From positions 1-33,072 of the forward strand of contig CAYWJW010000012.1 of assembly GCA_964458795.1 (NCBI GenBank): a DNA stretch of 33,072 nt. The letters are read 5' to 3'. Positions 31,084 to 33,072 of the stretch are shown here, in pieces (position 1 is the first letter of the stretch; each line of letters begins with the position of its first letter). The position numbers were made by a program, and so were the translations under genes. The notes under the pieces are model-generated. The model made no database searches. It was not told the DNA's origin and saw only the letters and a list, made by a program, of their open reading frames with translations. This DNA comes from JAJTHY01 sp964458795 (GTDB taxonomy: Bacteria > Pseudomonadota > Alphaproteobacteria > Rickettsiales > Midichloriaceae).

Positions 31084-31158
31084 TACACTTTTCTTAGCTT
31101 ATATTTATAGTATACCTGATGCAAAATTGGTATGGAAGGCCCTGATGAAAATAATTTT
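31084..31158 (-). repeat. Dispersed 3'-flanking repeat, copy D (after kdsD)
   Basis: This is the most diverged copy: GCTTATATTTATAGTATAC, a CTGATG variant, ATGGAAGGCCCT and AAAATAATTTTAAG. In kdsD sense the AT-rich end begins at the kdsD stop codon itself (31157-31159). Confidence 0.65.
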
Positions 31159-32134
31159 AAGCGACCTTAGCCTTAAGCAAGTCGTGGATGTGGATTATAC
31201 CAATCGGCTTTCCATTTTCTACAGCGAAGCAATTAGTGATTTTCTTGCTGTTGAGAATATATAACATCTCTGCTGCATATAGATCTGGAGAGACGGTTAT
31301 TGGGTTTTTTGTGATTAGTTCGTCTACCTTGGTTATTCGGTAATCTAGGCCTATGTGACGCCTTAAGTCACCATCAGTTAATAAACCTACTAGGTTGCCG
31401 CTTTCATCCACGACACCTACGCAGCCAAACCGTTTTTTGGTTATCTCCAAAATTGCTTCGCTAACGGTGGTACCAAGCTTGATGAGGGGCAAATCGTCAC
31501 CAGTATGCATTAATTCTCTTAATTTAGTGAGCTGTGCACCTATGCTGCCGCCTGGGTGGAATACTTTGAAGTCTGAATGGCTGAAGCCGTTGCGCTCAGA
31601 TAGCACAACCGCGATTGCATCGCACATGGCAAGCATCATGGTAGTTGATGTTGTTGGCGCCGGTAACTTAGTAGCCTCCGCGATATTGGGAAGCACTATG
31701 TTTTGGTCGCAAGTTTTCACCATACTGGAGTTTGCATTGCGACATATGCCTATTGTGTGTATACAGAAGCGTTTGCAGTATTCAATTACTTGAGATAATT
31801 CCTGAGACTCACCAGAATTGGATAGAAACACCATTGTATCAGCTGCAGTAATCATGCCCAAATCTCCATGAAGAGCTTCTACAGGATGGATAAACATGGA
31901 TGGAGTTCCGGTAGATGCGAGGGTTGATACGAATTTTTTGGCGATCAACCCGCTCTTGCCTACGCCAGTTGCAATTACCCGTCCTTTAGTTTTTAGCAGA
32001 GAATCTATGACGGCGAGAAAGTCGTCTCCTAGAGAACCTTTAATAGCAGCGAGTCCCTCGATCTCTTTATCTATGACTTCGCGTGCGAGAGCAAGTTCGC
32101 AGAATTTATTATTATTTGCTAAATTGTTTTGCAT
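31157..32134 (-). CDS. kdsD: D-arabinose 5-phosphate isomerase KdsD (KpsF/GutQ family)
   Basis: KdsD converts ribulose 5-phosphate to arabinose 5-phosphate, the first step of KDO synthesis. The 325-residue protein has a SIS sugar-isomerase domain (RVIATGVGKSGLIAKKFVSTLASTGTPSMFIHPVEALHGDLGM, then FLSNSGESQEL and LPAPTTSTTMMLAMCDAIAV) and two CBS domains from about residue 205 (LPLIKLGTTVSEAILEITKKRFGCVGVVD, LLTDGDLRRHI). Length is normal. The start has AAGG about seven bases upstream and a TATAAT box about 25 bp upstream. It is divergent from tRNA-Ala and pairs functionally with kdsB at 13873. Confidence 0.95.
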   Translation of the reverse strand: MQNNLANNNKFCELALAREVIDKEIEGLAAIKGSLGDDFLAVIDSLLKTKGRVIATGVGKSGLIAKKFVSTLASTGTPSMFIHPVEALHGDLGMITAADTMVFLSNSGESQELSQVIEYCKRFCIHTIGICRNANSSMVKTCDQNIVLPNIAEATKLPAPTTSTTMMLAMCDAIAVVLSERNGFSHSDFKVFHPGGSIGAQLTKLRELMHTGDDLPLIKLGTTVSEAILEITKKRFGCVGVVDESGNLVGLLTDGDLRRHIGLDYRITKVDELITKNPITVSPDLYAAEMLYILNSKKITNCFAVENGKPIGIIHIHDLLKAKVA

Positions 32135-32157
32135 ACATAACCTTTTTATTTAGGAAC

Positions 32158-32204
32158 ATTATAACACAAGTGTGTTTGACAGGCACTCTAAAATATGGTT
32201 AAAT
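32158..32204. promoter_or_regulatory. Back-to-back promoters of kdsD and tRNA-Ala with a central inverted repeat
   Basis: For tRNA-Ala: TTGACA at 32176-32181, a 17-bp spacer and TTAAAT at 32199-32204. For kdsD, on the minus strand, TATAAT lies at 32163-32158 with a poor -35. Between them AACACA-AG-TGTGTT (32163-32176) is a perfect 6-bp inverted repeat that touches both promoters. Confidence 0.6.
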
Positions 32205-32234
32205 TCTAACCTTAATTGACTTGCATGAATCTAT

Positions 32235-32310
32235 GGGGCTATGGCGCAGTTGGTAGCGCGTTTGAATGGCATTCAAAAGGTCAGCGGTTCGAACCCGCTT
32301 AGCTCCACCA
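32235..32310 (+). tRNA. tRNA-Ala (anticodon GGC)
   Basis: The 76-nt gene has acceptor stem GGGGCTA pairing with TAGCTCC, an anticodon stem TTTGA/TCAAA around ATGGCAT (anticodon GGC, alanine), T loop GTTCGAACC and an encoded CCA at 32308-32310. It lies 13 bp before the EamA transporter start. Confidence 0.97.
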
Positions 32311-32323
32311 TTTTAAAGCATAA

Positions 32324-33072
32324 ATGAATAATCTCGATTTTGTATTGATAATCTTTTCCGCCATGTTGCATGCGGGTTGGAACTTCTTTACCAAAAAAAC
32401 TGAGGCGAATAAAATCTCGATTTTATGGTTCGGCTGGGTGATTGCTGGCATTGCTGTGCTACCTATCGCTATAATATTCACGGATTTTTCCACCTTCGAT
32501 TATAGCTGGATACCATATCTAATACTTACTGGCATTGCGCATGCAGCATATCTTTATACCTTAGGTAAGTCGTATAACATAGGCGAGATGTCGCTTATAT
32601 ACCCTATATCTAGAGGGCTTGCGATTTTCTTCACTATCTCCATAATGCTTCTTTTTAAATGGGAGAGTATATCTGGCCAAGGCGCGTTAGGTGTCATGTT
32701 TTTGATATTAGGTATTATTTCTATAGCCATTAAACGTTTGAGAGATTTGGAAAAGCGTGCAGTTATGATGCTTTCCGCGCGTACTGGCCTTTTTATCTCG
32801 ATTTATTCTATAATTGATAAAATGAGCTTAAATCACATTCCACCACTCTTTTACATTACTATGATGTTTATAATAACTTCATTAATCTTATTGCCTATCG
32901 TTATGCAGCACGTTAATGGTCATACTTGGGTGGTTATAAAGCGTCATAAAGCCTATAGCGGGGCCATTGGTCTGGTGAGCTTTTTTACGTATTACTTAGT
33001 GCTACTCGCAATGAAAACATCTCCTGCTTCTTATGTGGTTGCATTGAGGGAGACATCAATTGTGTTTGGAAG
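32324..33072 (+). CDS. EamA-family (DMT) transporter, N-terminal part
   Basis: This is an inner-membrane transporter of the drug/metabolite superfamily; the window holds 249 complete codons and the gene runs off the right edge. It starts MNNLDFVLIIFSAMLHAGWN at an ATG 13 bp after tRNA-Ala. About eight hydrophobic segments are visible, in two halves: the first ends near LGVMFLILGIISIAIKRL, the second begins ARTGLFISIYSIIDKM and includes TYYLVLLAMKTSPASYVVALRETSIVFG, a typical EamA repeat. The internal sequence repeat and the SYNIGEMSLIYPISRG segment support the family. Its substrate cannot be inferred. Confidence 0.85.
   Translation, partial: MNNLDFVLIIFSAMLHAGWNFFTKKTEANKISILWFGWVIAGIAVLPIAIIFTDFSTFDYSWIPYLILTGIAHAAYLYTLGKSYNIGEMSLIYPISRGLAIFFTISIMLLFKWESISGQGALGVMFLILGIISIAIKRLRDLEKRAVMMLSARTGLFISIYSIIDKMSLNHIPPLFYITMMFIITSLILLPIVMQHVNGHTWVVIKRHKAYSGAIGLVSFFTYYLVLLAMKTSPASYVVALRETSIVFG

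Noticed and set aside
1..33072. CRISPR array, rRNA operon or prophage
   Set aside because: No regularly spaced direct repeats, no rRNA-like sequence and no phage structural genes were seen.

Overview
The window looks like a chromosome segment of an AT-rich, host-associated alphaproteobacterium of Rickettsiales/Holosporales type. The reasons are alphaproteobacterial gene pairs (sppA-ihfB), an MHS-type MFS transporter of the kind multiplied in Rickettsia, short mostly single-gene units with many strand switches, loss of usual partners next to hslV, ruvA and dnaK, and many orphan proteins without signal peptides that resemble effectors. It retains an LPS core pathway (kdsB, kdsD), peptidoglycan precursor synthesis (dapF), cytochrome c maturation (ccmH) and polyhydroxyalkanoate metabolism, so it is not a minimal Anaplasma-like genome. 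The genus cannot be fixed from the sequence alone.

Layout: 1-2490 holds the start of rseP, a class III-like PHA synthase with a small partner subunit, and the divergent PHA repressor gene phaR. 2513-5859 holds a small secreted protein, then an MFS-glycosyltransferase-rsmE run. 5976-7547 holds an HExxH metallopeptidase facing an orphan membrane-hairpin protein. 7548-7891 is non-coding and contains a large inverted repeat and one copy of a dispersed repeat. 7892-11939 holds dnaK, another membrane-hairpin orphan, hslV and ruvA. 12026-16659 is tRNA-Leu followed by a tight cluster folD-yihY-kdsB-metallopeptidase/ankyrin-dapF. 16660-19508 is an accessory island: repeats, three orphan genes (the last ending in a CaaX-like CTLF), then a 161-bp nested palindrome directly before tsaD. 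19509-21213 is tsaD-rlmE. 21347-23273 holds two tandem paralogous genes of unknown function. 23370-29445 is housekeeping: SH3 protein, coaD, rluC, ccmH, greA, proC, trmJ, ihfB, sppA. 29569-31011 holds a CCDC90-like coiled-coil protein and a coiled-coil/hairpin orphan. 31157-33072 holds kdsD, tRNA-Ala and the start of an EamA transporter.

The main points for follow-up are: two divergent members of one HExxH...E metallopeptidase family, one fused to ankyrin-like repeats and embedded by translational coupling in a housekeeping operon; five orphan signal-less proteins each with a paired hydrophobic hairpin; a cassette of three orphan genes bounded by palindromic DNA and carrying a possible prenylation motif; and a four-copy repeat lying in the same orientation downstream of dnaK, dapF, ihfB and kdsD. 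None of the functional ideas for the orphan genes has been tested here; they rest on motifs and arrangement.
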